64,000 nt of DNA from the NCBI RefSeq assembly GCF_900086705.1, contig NZ_LT575483.1, positions 1,003,709 to 1,067,708 on the forward strand. Direction: 5' to 3'. The position numbers and the translations under genes were made by a program. Of this stretch, positions 54,138-62,702 are shown piece after piece. Each line of letters opens with the position of its first letter. Positions within the stretch are counted from its first letter, which is position 1. The DNA is from Massilibacillus massiliensis. Its GTDB lineage: Bacteria; Bacillota; Negativicutes; FLKF01. A model generated the notes under the pieces. That model had not been told where the DNA came from. It saw nothing but the letters and a program-made list of their open reading frames with translations, and made no database searches.

Positions 54138-55460
54138 ATGTCTGAAAAGAACAATAAAATGAGCGTGATGCAGCTTACCTTTTTAACTGCCATCAACATG
54201 ATGGGCTCCGGTATCATTATGCTGCCGACGAAGTTAGCCGAGGTAGGAACGATTTCGATTATCTCTTGGCTGGTAACTGCAACAGGCTCGATGGCACTGG
54301 CCTATGCATTTGCAAAATGCGGCATGTTCAGCCGAAAATCCGGCGGCATGGGTGGTTATGCAGAGTACTCGTTTGGTAAGGCTGGTAATTTCATGGCCAA
54401 CTATACCTACGGAGTCTCGCTCATTATTGCGAATACTGCGATTGCCATTTCCGCCGTTGGCTATGGTTCAGAATTTTTCGGTGTAGAATTGACACCGATG
54501 GCAGTCAGCATATGGACGATCTTCACCTTATGGCTGGCGACCGTTCTAAATTTCGGCGGAGCGAGAATCACGGGAAAGATCAGTTCCTTTACGATTCTCG
54601 GTGTTATTATTCCCGTCGTTATCCTAAGTATCTTCGGCTGGTTTTGGTTTAGCGACGAGCTGTATGTAAGCTCATGGAATCCACATAACTATCCACAGTT
54701 TGAAGCAATCGGCATGTCCATTTCCATGACATTATGGGCATTCCTCGGTTTGGAATCTGCCTGCGCCAATACTGATGCCGTCGACAATCCGGAAAGAAAT
54801 ATTCCGATTGCCGTTTTAGGTGGTACGTTGGGAGCTGGTATCGTCTATATCATTTCAACTAATGTAATGGCCGGAATCGTTCCAAATGCTGACCTAGCAA
54901 ATTCTACAGCACCTTTCGGTCTGGCATTTGCAACTATGTTTGACGACAATATCGGAAAAATCGTTATGGGACTGATGATTTTATCCTGTTTTGGTTCTTT
55001 ACTCGGCTGGCAGTTTACCATTGCGCAGGTTTTCAAAAGTTCTGCCCAGGAAGGTTACTTCCCTCAAATTTTCAATAAAGTAACCAAAGCGAATGTACCA
55101 ATCGCGGCAATGCTGATCATAACTTCGACGCAAACCTTATTGGCACTCATGACAATGAGTCCATCGCTAAATAAGCAGTTCAACGTGTTGGTTGATCTTG
55201 CGGTTGTAACGAACATTATTCCTTACCTCCTGTCGATGGCAGCGTTAGCCGTCATTCAGGAAGAAGCAAGAATTCTTCCGCAAAAAGCCAAAGTCGTAAA
55301 CTTCGTGGCCTTCATCGGTTCAGCGTACAGTTTATATGCCCTCTACGCTTCCGGACTTACCGCCATGACTTACGGCGCGATTATCACCTTCGCCGGATGG
55401 ACACTCTACGGCTTTGTTTCCAAACGCTTTGATTTAAAGCATCCTAAAGTATCCAATTAA
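54138..55460 (+). CDS. potE: Ornithine/putrescine antiporter PotE
   Basis: 440 residues, about 12 membrane helices. NMMGSGIIMLPTKLAEVGTI, FAKCGMFSRKSGGMGGYAEY, LWAFLGLESACANTDAVDNP and STAPFGLAFATMF closely follow enterobacterial PotE. Exchanges external ornithine for internal putrescine, which with SpeF gives acid resistance and proton-motive force. RBS AAGGGAG, 35 bp after speF. Confidence 0.95.
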   Translation: MSEKNNKMSVMQLTFLTAINMMGSGIIMLPTKLAEVGTISIISWLVTATGSMALAYAFAKCGMFSRKSGGMGGYAEYSFGKAGNFMANYTYGVSLIIANTAIAISAVGYGSEFFGVELTPMAVSIWTIFTLWLATVLNFGGARITGKISSFTILGVIIPVVILSIFGWFWFSDELYVSSWNPHNYPQFEAIGMSISMTLWAFLGLESACANTDAVDNPERNIPIAVLGGTLGAGIVYIISTNVMAGIVPNADLANSTAPFGLAFATMFDDNIGKIVMGLMILSCFGSLLGWQFTIAQVFKSSAQEGYFPQIFNKVTKANVPIAAMLIITSTQTLLALMTMSPSLNKQFNVLVDLAVVTNIIPYLLSMAALAVIQEEARILPQKAKVVNFVAFIGSAYSLYALYASGLTAMTYGAIITFAGWTLYGFVSKRFDLKHPKVSN

Positions 55461-55522
55461 ATATAGCACTACAACATAGTTTGACGAAATCCTGTCTACA
55501 AATATAATATATAATACACTTT

Positions 55523-55574
55523 GCAAAAAGCATTCTCTTCTAACAGTATCACTGTTATGAGGATGCTTTTTGTT
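55523..55574 (+). terminator. Terminator of speF-potE
   Basis: CAAAAAGCAT...CTAACAGT / ACTGTTAT...ATGCTTTTTG stem, then TTTTTATTTT. Confidence 0.85.
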
Positions 55575-55709
55575 TTTATTTTACTGTAAAAATCCGTATG
55601 CTAACTAAGTATGGAAAATAGCTTTCGTCAATAAAAAACCTATACACAGTAATAGTATATCACAATGCATAGGCAAAACAAGATTGGTGATTTTAGAGCC
55701 TTAATTCAG

Positions 55710-56141
55710 CTATTGTAATATTTTTATAATATCGGAAGTTACGTCACTCCCACCAAGCCGAACAGTATTTTTGTAAAGAATCACCGTCAGATTCTTTTCC
55801 TGTGCAATTTTTTCCAATGCATCCTTCAGGTTTGCATCCATTTTACTTTCTAGACCTTGCTTAAATTTAAGAAACTCAGCATATGTCTCTTTTTGCTTTT
55901 GTTTAAATTCATCCGGATTAAGCTGTGTTTTTTCTAATTCAAGATTTTCCGTTAATTCTTTGCCTTTTTGATTTAATTCCTCTTGAAATCCCTTCATCAT
56001 CGGACTTTCTTTCATCACTCTAGTCATATCAATAACACCAATTTGCACATTTTGATTGACTGATTTAGGTGCAGATCCAGCGAATACCGTTCCCACTGAC
56101 AACAGCATTATGATAAAAAAACTCGTCAATATCTTCTTAAT
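55710..56141 (-). CDS. OmpH/Skp-family periplasmic chaperone
   Basis: About 143 residues. Signal peptide KKILTSFFIIMLLSVGTVFA, then IGVIDMTRVMKESP, a long coiled coil rich in Lys/Glu, and NLTVILYKNTVRLGGSDVTS: Skp/OmpH pattern. Helps outer-membrane proteins cross the periplasm, so it supports a diderm host. Start: AAGGAG at 56155-56150 is followed after eight bases by ATT 56141, which begins IKKIL. The GTG at 56150 overlaps the ribosome site and is unlikely. See the note on non-AUG starts. Confidence 0.85.
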   Translation of the reverse strand: MKKILTSFFIIMLLSVGTVFAGSAPKSVNQNVQIGVIDMTRVMKESPMMKGFQEELNQKGKELTENLELEKTQLNPDEFKQKQKETYAEFLKFKQGLESKMDANLKDALEKIAQEKNLTVILYKNTVRLGGSDVTSDIIKILQ

Positions 56142-56298
56142 AGTAAACACTCCTTCGACTTATCGTCAAATATTTTTACATAATCTATACGATTCCTCAT
56201 AGAAAAGAGAAGTCCTGCCAAATTGAACCCTATTCTATTATACCTTTATCGCAAAAAGACAGCTTATAAATTAAGCTGTCTTAATTAGTAAAATTTGT

Positions 56299-56304
56299 TA
56301 TAAT
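56299..56304 (+). promoter_or_regulatory. Sense -10 box of small-peptide gene, copy 3
   Basis: TATAAT. The -35 region falls in the 3' arm of the antisense terminator, as in copies 1 and 2, but the hexamer is poor (CTGTCT). A leader hairpin TTAAGGACGCAG / CTGCGTCCTTAA (56307-56337) follows. Confidence 0.5.
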
Positions 56305-56364
56305 AATTAAGGACGCAGTCAACGGCTGCGTCCTTAAAACTGAATACGAGGAGGTGTGTACCTT

Positions 56365-56457
56365 ATGAAGTTCCATTTTGATTTTGAGATCGAAGCGATG
56401 GTTCTTGTTAAGGTAGTAGCACTCATAGCTTTTACCTTAAAAGTGCTATCACCCTAG
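56365..56457 (+). CDS. 30-residue hydrophobic peptide, copy 3 (type I toxin-like)
   Basis: GAGGAGGTG (56348-56356) then ATG 56365. MKFHFDFEIEAM then VLVKVVALIAFTLKVLSP and TAG. 38 bases (56410-56447) are identical to 20215-20252 in copy 1. In this copy the opposite strand has an early stop in the frame that is open in copies 1 and 2, so the opposite-strand readings are not the conserved product. Confidence 0.65.
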   Translation: MKFHFDFEIEAMVLVKVVALIAFTLKVLSP

Positions 56458-56472
56458 CCTCATATTCAACCG

Positions 56473-56500
56473 AAACGCTCTGTATCCGCAGAGCGTTTTT
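56473..56500 (+). terminator. Terminator of small-peptide mRNA, copy 3
   Basis: AAACGCTCTG / CAGAGCGTTT stem, T-run. Confidence 0.8.
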
Positions 56501-56651
56501 GGTTTATTTAGTATATGACCATTATATGCTATTTTATTCATAATGTAAATAAGCGGCTATTGTTACGGGCTTATACCCTTTCTACACTTCCGCGTGCTAA
56601 AAACAAAAAGCCTACAAGCAACTACCTGCAAGCTTTATACCTATTAAATTC

Positions 56652-56735
56652 TGGTGCGGTTGATGGGATTTGAACCCACACGAGAGGTCTCACCACCGCC
56701 TGAAGATGGCGCGTCTGCCGTTCCGCCACAACCGC
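56652..56735 (-). tRNA. tRNA-Leu (CAG)
   Basis: Minus strand: acceptor GCGGTTG with CAACCGC, CCA encoded, long variable arm as in leucine tRNAs, anticodon stem CCATC/GGTGG with loop TTCAGGC giving anticodon CAG, T-loop GTTCAAATC. Confidence 0.93.
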
Positions 56736-56817
56736 ATTTATTTAGAATACGGAATTTATTATACCTCTAATTTTTCATTATGTAAATATCGTTTTTCCCT
56801 ATATCAGCCTCAACATG

Positions 56818-57573
56818 CTATTTATCATCATTTGTATGCAAGTTTTCAATACGATTCAGATCTAAGTTCACTTCCTGCAAAATCTTCAATGCGCCCGTGA
56901 TTTTACCAACATCCTGGGGTCTATGTGCATCACTATTGATGACAAACCGCACTGCAGAAAAGTTCTCAATCATTTTTAACTGAACTGCGTTAAGCCGTCG
57001 ATGAAAATTATTAATTTCTAATGCCGCCTTTTGTTTTATTGCTGCATCGGCAATCTTTACGATATCGATCGGTTGTTGATCTCCCGGATGCGTAATAATA
57101 TCAATAGAATAATTTTGCAAGGCCTGTACCATTGCCACTGTATTACGTGCAACGATTTCTTGATACAAAGATTCGTCCAACTTTGCTTTTATACTTTGCC
57201 GCCGAGATAATTTCTGACGAATTTTTTGCAAATTTTCGCTATAGACGATATCAAAATGAAACCCTGCCAGCAAGATATCACAGTCGTTTAAAACCCAATC
57301 TTCTACATCTAAGTTCCCCTTCTCATCGATAATATTGGCTTCCATTCCCAAAAGAATTTTAACTTTGCCACGATACTTGTCTTGCAAAATCTTTACGGTT
57401 TCACGCATGTGTTTATACACACTCGGCTGAATACCATAGGGAGCAGCTGGCCCGTGTTCAGTAATTGCAATGCAGGACAGGCCTTTTTCCAACGCACTAA
57501 TTACATTTTCCTCAATCGTCCCAACGCCATGGCTATACTTTGTATGGGTATGATAATCGGCAGTTAACTTCAT
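56818..57573 (-). CDS. PHP-domain phosphatase/phosphoesterase (YcdX/HisK-like)
   Basis: 251 residues from ATG 57573 with GAGGTG upstream. Metal-binding DYHTHTKYSHGVGT, ITEHGP, LAGFHFD, ITHPGD, NSDAHRPQDVG: a full PHP trinuclear site. Hydrolyses a phosphate ester; substrate unknown. Lies 36 bp after the STM4011-like gene on the same strand, so may belong to that operon. Confidence 0.88.
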   Translation of the reverse strand: MKLTADYHTHTKYSHGVGTIEENVISALEKGLSCIAITEHGPAAPYGIQPSVYKHMRETVKILQDKYRGKVKILLGMEANIIDEKGNLDVEDWVLNDCDILLAGFHFDIVYSENLQKIRQKLSRRQSIKAKLDESLYQEIVARNTVAMVQALQNYSIDIITHPGDQQPIDIVKIADAAIKQKAALEINNFHRRLNAVQLKMIENFSAVRFVINSDAHRPQDVGKITGALKILQEVNLDLNRIENLHTNDDK

Positions 57574-57609
57574 ACAACACCTCAAAATTCCGCATTGCTT
57601 CCAGTTCTA

Positions 57610-58461
57610 TTACGGCAATCTTCCCAATAAACTCGTCTGGTAGACTCGTTCTAATGCTAAATCAACAATATGACTATAGCCGATAAAACAACTACACACT
57701 CTCTTTTGGCATAGACTGCTCATATTAAGATCCGCAAGATCATCGATATAGAGATTGCCTAAACTTTTTTTATCCTGCCAGCACCGATGCACCATGCCAT
57801 CCCATTCAACAAAAAACACTGCTGTACCCGTCTTACACGCTCGATCTTTACATTTATAATTTTGCAAATTTGTTTTAAACAGCTTGTCATATTGCAGTAA
57901 ATAGGCAATATCCATATCACTATAATAGCCTGGCTTATCCTTATAGGCATTGATCCATAGGTAGGTCGATTGCTCAGAAGATTGCTGTAATAATTGATAC
58001 AGCTCAGCAATGGCAGCAAAATTTTCTTTCACCCCTACGATACCTACTGTAAAGCGTACCGGATACTGGCGCAGTTTTTCTATCTGCTGAACAAAAAGAC
58101 TGCTCGTTACTTGCCCTGGATGATACGTTGTCCATAAAATCAGTTTGTTTGATGCAACTTCATTTAGCCAGTCTAAACGACTGCTCAAATTAGTTTGTAT
58201 AACAAGCTCCTCAATATTAGGAAGTTTACTTAGCGTAATCATTGCTTGCCGATAATACTCGTGCACCAAAGCCTCTCCGCGCGGAGCAAAAAAAAGTCGA
58301 AAATGATTTGTGCTCTGCTTAAGATAGACAATAAACTTATGTAAATAAGCCATATCTTTTGCCAGCATATTTTCAGTAGCAGTGGTTTTTGCAAACGGGC
58401 AATAGCCACAGGTGTAGTTGCAGCTTTTTAGATAATTTCGGTAATAAAGGGTATAGCACAT
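57610..58461 (-). CDS. STM4011-family radical SAM protein
   Basis: 283 residues from ATG 58461 with AGAGGA upstream. Radical SAM cluster CNYTCGYCPFAK (CX3CX2C) near the start and a cysteine-rich C-terminal region CKDRACKTG, HRCWQ, CSCF that may hold a second cluster, as in SPASM/twitch proteins. Fifth gene of an STM4015-4014-4013-4012-4011 run. The reaction is unknown. Confidence 0.85.
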   Translation of the reverse strand: MCYTLYYRNYLKSCNYTCGYCPFAKTTATENMLAKDMAYLHKFIVYLKQSTNHFRLFFAPRGEALVHEYYRQAMITLSKLPNIEELVIQTNLSSRLDWLNEVASNKLILWTTYHPGQVTSSLFVQQIEKLRQYPVRFTVGIVGVKENFAAIAELYQLLQQSSEQSTYLWINAYKDKPGYYSDMDIAYLLQYDKLFKTNLQNYKCKDRACKTGTAVFFVEWDGMVHRCWQDKKSLGNLYIDDLADLNMSSLCQKRVCSCFIGYSHIVDLALERVYQTSLLGRLP

Positions 58462-58474
58462 CACAGCGTTCCTC

Positions 58475-59803
58475 TCACAATTCCTGATAGTCAGCAATTT
58501 TTTGCCGCACTGCAGCAGAAATAAATAAATTGCCAATGGTATCCGAATACATCAAACCTTTTTCCGTTGGATAGATACGATTCTCTTCACGCATTAGAAA
58601 GCTATGCTCCAATAAAAAACTCAACTCTTCATAAGTATCCAAAGGTGAATGTTGAAGTTGCTGTTGATACGCTTCTAAATCAAGACCGGTGACTTTTAAG
58701 ATTGATTTTATAATATACCTGCGTTTCAATTCATCATCATCCAACAAATAGCCATAACGCGCTACGTCAAATTCTGTTTCGTCAAGATAGCCATCGATAA
58801 TCTGATTTATATTTTTCTCTTCCACAGCATATTTGCGGGAATAATGAACATTGCCCCGATACGATCTGGCACCACATCCGATACCAATCATTTCATTTTC
58901 CTGACAGCCATACACGGGAAAAAGTTTCTTCTGCTTATCTTTGCGGATAAAGTTACGCATAGAAGTTTGCAAATAGTGATTGTCTTTTAGAAATTCTTTG
59001 CCAACTTCATATAATCTACACATCAGCTTTACATCTCGCTGCGCATTTGCGTATAAACTCGTTTTCTCCCGAATATAGAGCGGATATAAAAACACTTCTT
59101 CTGGTGCATAAGCAACGATTCTTTCAAGGGAAGCTTTAAAACTTTCTACGGTTTGCGTTGGGATTCCATAGATTAAATCCAAATTTCTAACCGGAATGTC
59201 TTCCGCAAATAAAAGTTCCAGCGCATTTTCAATCGCTGGAAGCGGTTCCTTCCGATCAATACAGTGCAATTCACTCGCGGCAAAACTTTGAATGCCCATA
59301 CTGATCCGATCTAGATGATACGCTTTCAACAGTTCTAATTTCCCCTTTGTAAGTGTCCGCGGCGACGTCTCTGTAGAAAAGAAGACGGTTGAAAAATCCA
59401 CAGCTAAATACTGTGAGATCGCAAGCAGCAATTTCTCCAATTCGGCTTCTCCCAAAATCGTAGGCGTTCCCCCGCCTAGTATGACACTGGAAAAGGGACT
59501 TTTTTTGTTTCTTTGCAATCCTAAAAAATCTTGAACTGCCTGTATTTCCCGTACCATTCGCTCTACATATTGCTTAATTTTGCGCTGATTAAAACAAGTC
59601 GTCGAAAGTAAGTTGCAATATCCGCATTTATTTAAACAGAATGGAATATGCAGATATAACGTAATCTCCTTTCTATCGGCGTTTCGCCAAAGCATTTTTA
59701 AATCTATCGGTTCTGTAAAATCACGATATGCTTTCTTATGCGGATATGAATACATATAGCTGACAAATGGATTTTTCAGTATCGTATCTAATAATTTGTT
59801 CAT
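58475..59803 (-). CDS. STM4012-family radical SAM protein (HemN-like)
   Basis: 442 residues. LHIPFCLNKCGYCNLLSTTC (cluster CX3CX2C), GGGTPTILGEAELEKLL, SMGIQSFAASELHCIDRKEP, NLDLIYGIPTQT: HemN/HemW-type barrel. C-terminal HemN-like winged region. Not a housekeeping HemN because of its gene neighbours. GAGGTG RBS. Confidence 0.88.
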   Translation of the reverse strand: MNKLLDTILKNPFVSYMYSYPHKKAYRDFTEPIDLKMLWRNADRKEITLYLHIPFCLNKCGYCNLLSTTCFNQRKIKQYVERMVREIQAVQDFLGLQRNKKSPFSSVILGGGTPTILGEAELEKLLLAISQYLAVDFSTVFFSTETSPRTLTKGKLELLKAYHLDRISMGIQSFAASELHCIDRKEPLPAIENALELLFAEDIPVRNLDLIYGIPTQTVESFKASLERIVAYAPEEVFLYPLYIREKTSLYANAQRDVKLMCRLYEVGKEFLKDNHYLQTSMRNFIRKDKQKKLFPVYGCQENEMIGIGCGARSYRGNVHYSRKYAVEEKNINQIIDGYLDETEFDVARYGYLLDDDELKRRYIIKSILKVTGLDLEAYQQQLQHSPLDTYEELSFLLEHSFLMREENRIYPTEKGLMYSDTIGNLFISAAVRQKIADYQEL

Positions 59804-59837
59804 CTTTTACACCTCATCTACCTGTGCTTCCTCGCGA

Positions 59838-60683
59838 TTAGAGGAAAAAATGTTTATACGGCACATTCCATACAACTTCATGCGATACAATATGCCCTTC
59901 GTACCCTTCTTCCCCATAACAAGTACCATGATCTGAGGTGGCAATGCAAAACGTCCGATTCCGCTTTTTCATACAATCAAACAATGGTGCCAGACACTGA
60001 TCTACATATTTCAACGCTTCACGTTGGCTTTCCACACAATCTAATTTAGAAGCAATTCTATTTTTATTGGAATGATGCTGGTTGTTTTTATATTTATCCA
60101 AATAGTAATAATTCGGTCCATGAATAGCAGAAATATTGATAAACAAAAAAACTCTTTGGGTATGATCGATTTCTTCCAAAAGTTTAATTGCCAGTCGAAC
60201 CTGCTCTTCTGCTGATTTAGGATTTGTTACGCCAAGTTTTGGATTCCAGTAACTTTCCTGAAACATATTAGGAAACACATCATAAATACCGCCAATTTTA
60301 CTAAAGAATACAACACCGCCGATACAAACGGTTTTATAGCCGACCTTTTCAAGCCCTTCCATAATATGCGCACCTTCAAAAAGATACGTATTGCTATTGC
60401 CATTATTTTGTCTAAGACCGGTCTTATTCGTCAGGAATAACCATTCCCGTTCATGCAGCGGCTGATAATGTATAGGTGTCGGCAAAAAACCGACAAAAAA
60501 GCTATGGTGCGCGGAATATGTATAATTACCTGTGGTATGGCGTTTATCCCATCCCCCATTTTGACACAGATTCGGCAAATTTCCCGCCAAATATTCCGCT
60601 TCCGCCGCATCATAACGCAATGTATCCAGTGATAGAAAAAGAATATCATCGTTGCCTACCACTTCATTCATATTTACCTTCAT
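59838..60683 (-). CDS. STM4013-family hydrolase (alkaline-phosphatase/sulfatase fold)
   Basis: 281 residues. LFLSLDTLRYDAAEAEYL gives the metal Asp and nucleophile Thr, NISAIHGPNYYY and TSDHGTCYGEEGYEGHIVSH the other metal ligands. Start overlaps the STM4014-like stop by ATGA. Likely a phosphoesterase or phosphotransferase acting in the same pathway. Confidence 0.86.
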   Translation of the reverse strand: MKVNMNEVVGNDDILFLSLDTLRYDAAEAEYLAGNLPNLCQNGGWDKRHTTGNYTYSAHHSFFVGFLPTPIHYQPLHEREWLFLTNKTGLRQNNGNSNTYLFEGAHIMEGLEKVGYKTVCIGGVVFFSKIGGIYDVFPNMFQESYWNPKLGVTNPKSAEEQVRLAIKLLEEIDHTQRVFLFINISAIHGPNYYYLDKYKNNQHHSNKNRIASKLDCVESQREALKYVDQCLAPLFDCMKKRNRTFCIATSDHGTCYGEEGYEGHIVSHEVVWNVPYKHFFL

Positions 60684-61828
60684 GGTCTGTTTCCTTTCAT
60701 GATTTCGATTGCCTTCATTATTTCCCGAGAATACACAGTTTCAGGCGTACCTAATAAATGATGAAATAGATCACCAAAAGGATTGACGTCAATGACATAT
60801 GGTTTATATCCTGGTGAACACACAATATCAATGCCTGCATACAAAGAATGAGGAAATACTTTCATCACATCAACTGCGGCGTTTGCAATAGCTGCCATCT
60901 GTTCTTTCGACAAAAAATCAGCAGCCGGCAGCCGTTTGTTGCCCAAATGCAGATTTGTAATCGGACTATTACTCAATCGCGTCAATAAATACTGTGCTGA
61001 TTGATCAATTACTAAAACACGTGTATCAAACCCTTTGCCTCGAAAACTGGCTTTGGGAATCCATTTTTCTATATGTGCACCATTTTGCAAAACCCAATCA
61101 ATCAAACTCGCAATCTTGGTTTTATCCGTAACGTAATTAACCTTCTGACTGCTGTAAAACAATTTTTTCCCTTGATGCGTCTCAACATTCAATGAAGTCC
61201 ACAAATCTTCTTGACCAAGCTTCGAATGATTCCTATAGGCAAGGATACCAGTCCCCCCAGAGCCATATCGCAGCTTGATAAAACAGCGCAGCACATTTTC
61301 GCCATTACATTCTTGAAGCGCCTGATAACTCGCAGGCGTTTCTATTTTAGGCGGCAAAGAAAAACGATACGCCGATCCTTGCACTGCTAAACAGTCATAA
61401 GTTTGCTGTTTATCCATCATTTGCAGCATTTCCTGCAGATGTTGCATACACAAGATCTGTTTCTGGGCATGCTCTGCAAGGATTATTTCAATACACCCCA
61501 ACAGCCTTTTCCAGCCGTCATACCATTGCTGAGGGGCAATCACCGGATAACGAGAGAAATCAATTGTCTCAATCTCACGCAGTGTTAAACCGCCGTCAAC
61601 CTTGCCGCGCTTTAATATTTCACGATAAAGTTCCATATCTTTTTCAGGCGGTTCCAATCGAAGAATCGTATTCTGCTTCAGCATTTGCCTGAGATCGCAT
61701 TTTCCACTTAAAAGTGCCTGCCAGGTAATTACCTGATATTCATGCAAATTCAGATCTTTTAAACAATCCACAAAACTACGGACCCGTCGCCCAACAGCGT
61801 CACCAATCACTAAGAAATTCATTGTCAT
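60680..61828 (-). CDS. STM4014-family ATP-grasp-like protein
   Basis: 382 residues from ATG 61828 (GGAG eight bases upstream). RCFIKLRYGSGGTGILAYRN and YVIDVNPFGDLFHHLLGTPE are ATP-grasp-type nucleotide and metal motifs. Such enzymes form amide or ester bonds, often to peptides. With two radical SAM enzymes this resembles a peptide-modifying pathway, but the substrate is unknown. Confidence 0.83.
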   Translation of the reverse strand: MTMNFLVIGDAVGRRVRSFVDCLKDLNLHEYQVITWQALLSGKCDLRQMLKQNTILRLEPPEKDMELYREILKRGKVDGGLTLREIETIDFSRYPVIAPQQWYDGWKRLLGCIEIILAEHAQKQILCMQHLQEMLQMMDKQQTYDCLAVQGSAYRFSLPPKIETPASYQALQECNGENVLRCFIKLRYGSGGTGILAYRNHSKLGQEDLWTSLNVETHQGKKLFYSSQKVNYVTDKTKIASLIDWVLQNGAHIEKWIPKASFRGKGFDTRVLVIDQSAQYLLTRLSNSPITNLHLGNKRLPAADFLSKEQMAAIANAAVDVMKVFPHSLYAGIDIVCSPGYKPYVIDVNPFGDLFHHLLGTPETVYSREIMKAIEIMKGNRP

Positions 61829-61834
61829 CAAAAC

Positions 61835-62686
61835 TTACTCCGTAAAATATGGATAACGGAATTCATCATCTTCATCTATATAAACATCCTCTTTACTGCA
61901 TAGAACTTCAATATCAAAGGCTTTTGCTTTTGCAGTAATTTTCGCCAATAATTCATCCGAAACATAATTATACGTCAAGTCTAAAGTTTTTAACTGACGC
62001 AATTGCTCCATCTTTTCTAAAATTATGCTTGCACCTGTATCGCTTAAAGTTCCCAAGGACATATCCAAAACCTCTAGTCCTGGCAAGATATCCGAAGCAA
62101 AAATTTTCTCACAGATCTCATCGGCTAATTCACTATTTTTTAAACCCAAATATTTTATCTTAGGGAAATTACTGCGTTTCATAAACGGCTCTAGTGTAGC
62201 AATACTGCCATCAAAACCATATTCATCGACCCCTAAATACAATTCTAAATGCTCCAAATTTGGAATTTTCGCAGCAACGACATCTTCCAGCACTTCTGCA
62301 GACAGTCCCCCCGAAATCATCGTTAACTTTTTTAAGGTATCACTTGATACATCTTTCAGGCGCAGACCCGAAGCGCCCTTTATGATCAATTCTTCTAACT
62401 GAAATTCATTGACCAATGCACCTGCATCTGTGTGAATAATCCAGGAAATTTCACATTCTTCACTATCCATATCACCTAAAAAAATCTTTTTTAAATTAGG
62501 GAACTTTGCTTTATTTTCGACTAGATAAGCAATAATATCCTCAGGTGACTGCTCATAGGACTCTGTCCAATTGCCAATAATCAATCCAGGTAAGGCATAC
62601 GAACCGTGTTCTTCAATATAAGCCGCTAATTTTTCCACCAATGTTTCTTCTTCGTCATAATCCACGTAAAATTTGATTTCTTCCAT
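61835..62686 (-). CDS. STM4015-family leucine-rich-repeat protein
   Basis: 283 residues. LRR units visible: LKKIFLGDMDSEE, LEELIIKGASGLRLKD, LEHLELYLGVDEYG, IKYLGLKNSELADEI, LEVLDMSLGTLSDTGA, LKTLDLTYNYVSDELL. Cytoplasmic, acidic. Possibly the docking platform of the STM4011-4015 system. Confidence 0.85.
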   Translation of the reverse strand: MEEIKFYVDYDEEETLVEKLAAYIEEHGSYALPGLIIGNWTESYEQSPEDIIAYLVENKAKFPNLKKIFLGDMDSEECEISWIIHTDAGALVNEFQLEELIIKGASGLRLKDVSSDTLKKLTMISGGLSAEVLEDVVAAKIPNLEHLELYLGVDEYGFDGSIATLEPFMKRSNFPKIKYLGLKNSELADEICEKIFASDILPGLEVLDMSLGTLSDTGASIILEKMEQLRQLKTLDLTYNYVSDELLAKITAKAKAFDIEVLCSKEDVYIDEDDEFRYPYFTE

Positions 62687-62702
62687 TCTTATCAGCCTCT
62701 TT

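Larger units (their letters stand above)
56251..56513 (-). ncRNA. Predicted antisense RNA of small-peptide locus, copy 3
   Basis: Minus-strand TTTACA (56549-56544), 17-base spacer, TATAAT (56526-56521). Ends at hairpin AAGACAGCTTA / TAAGCTGTCTT (56256-56282) followed on that strand by TTTTTGC. About 260 nt. Confidence 0.62.
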
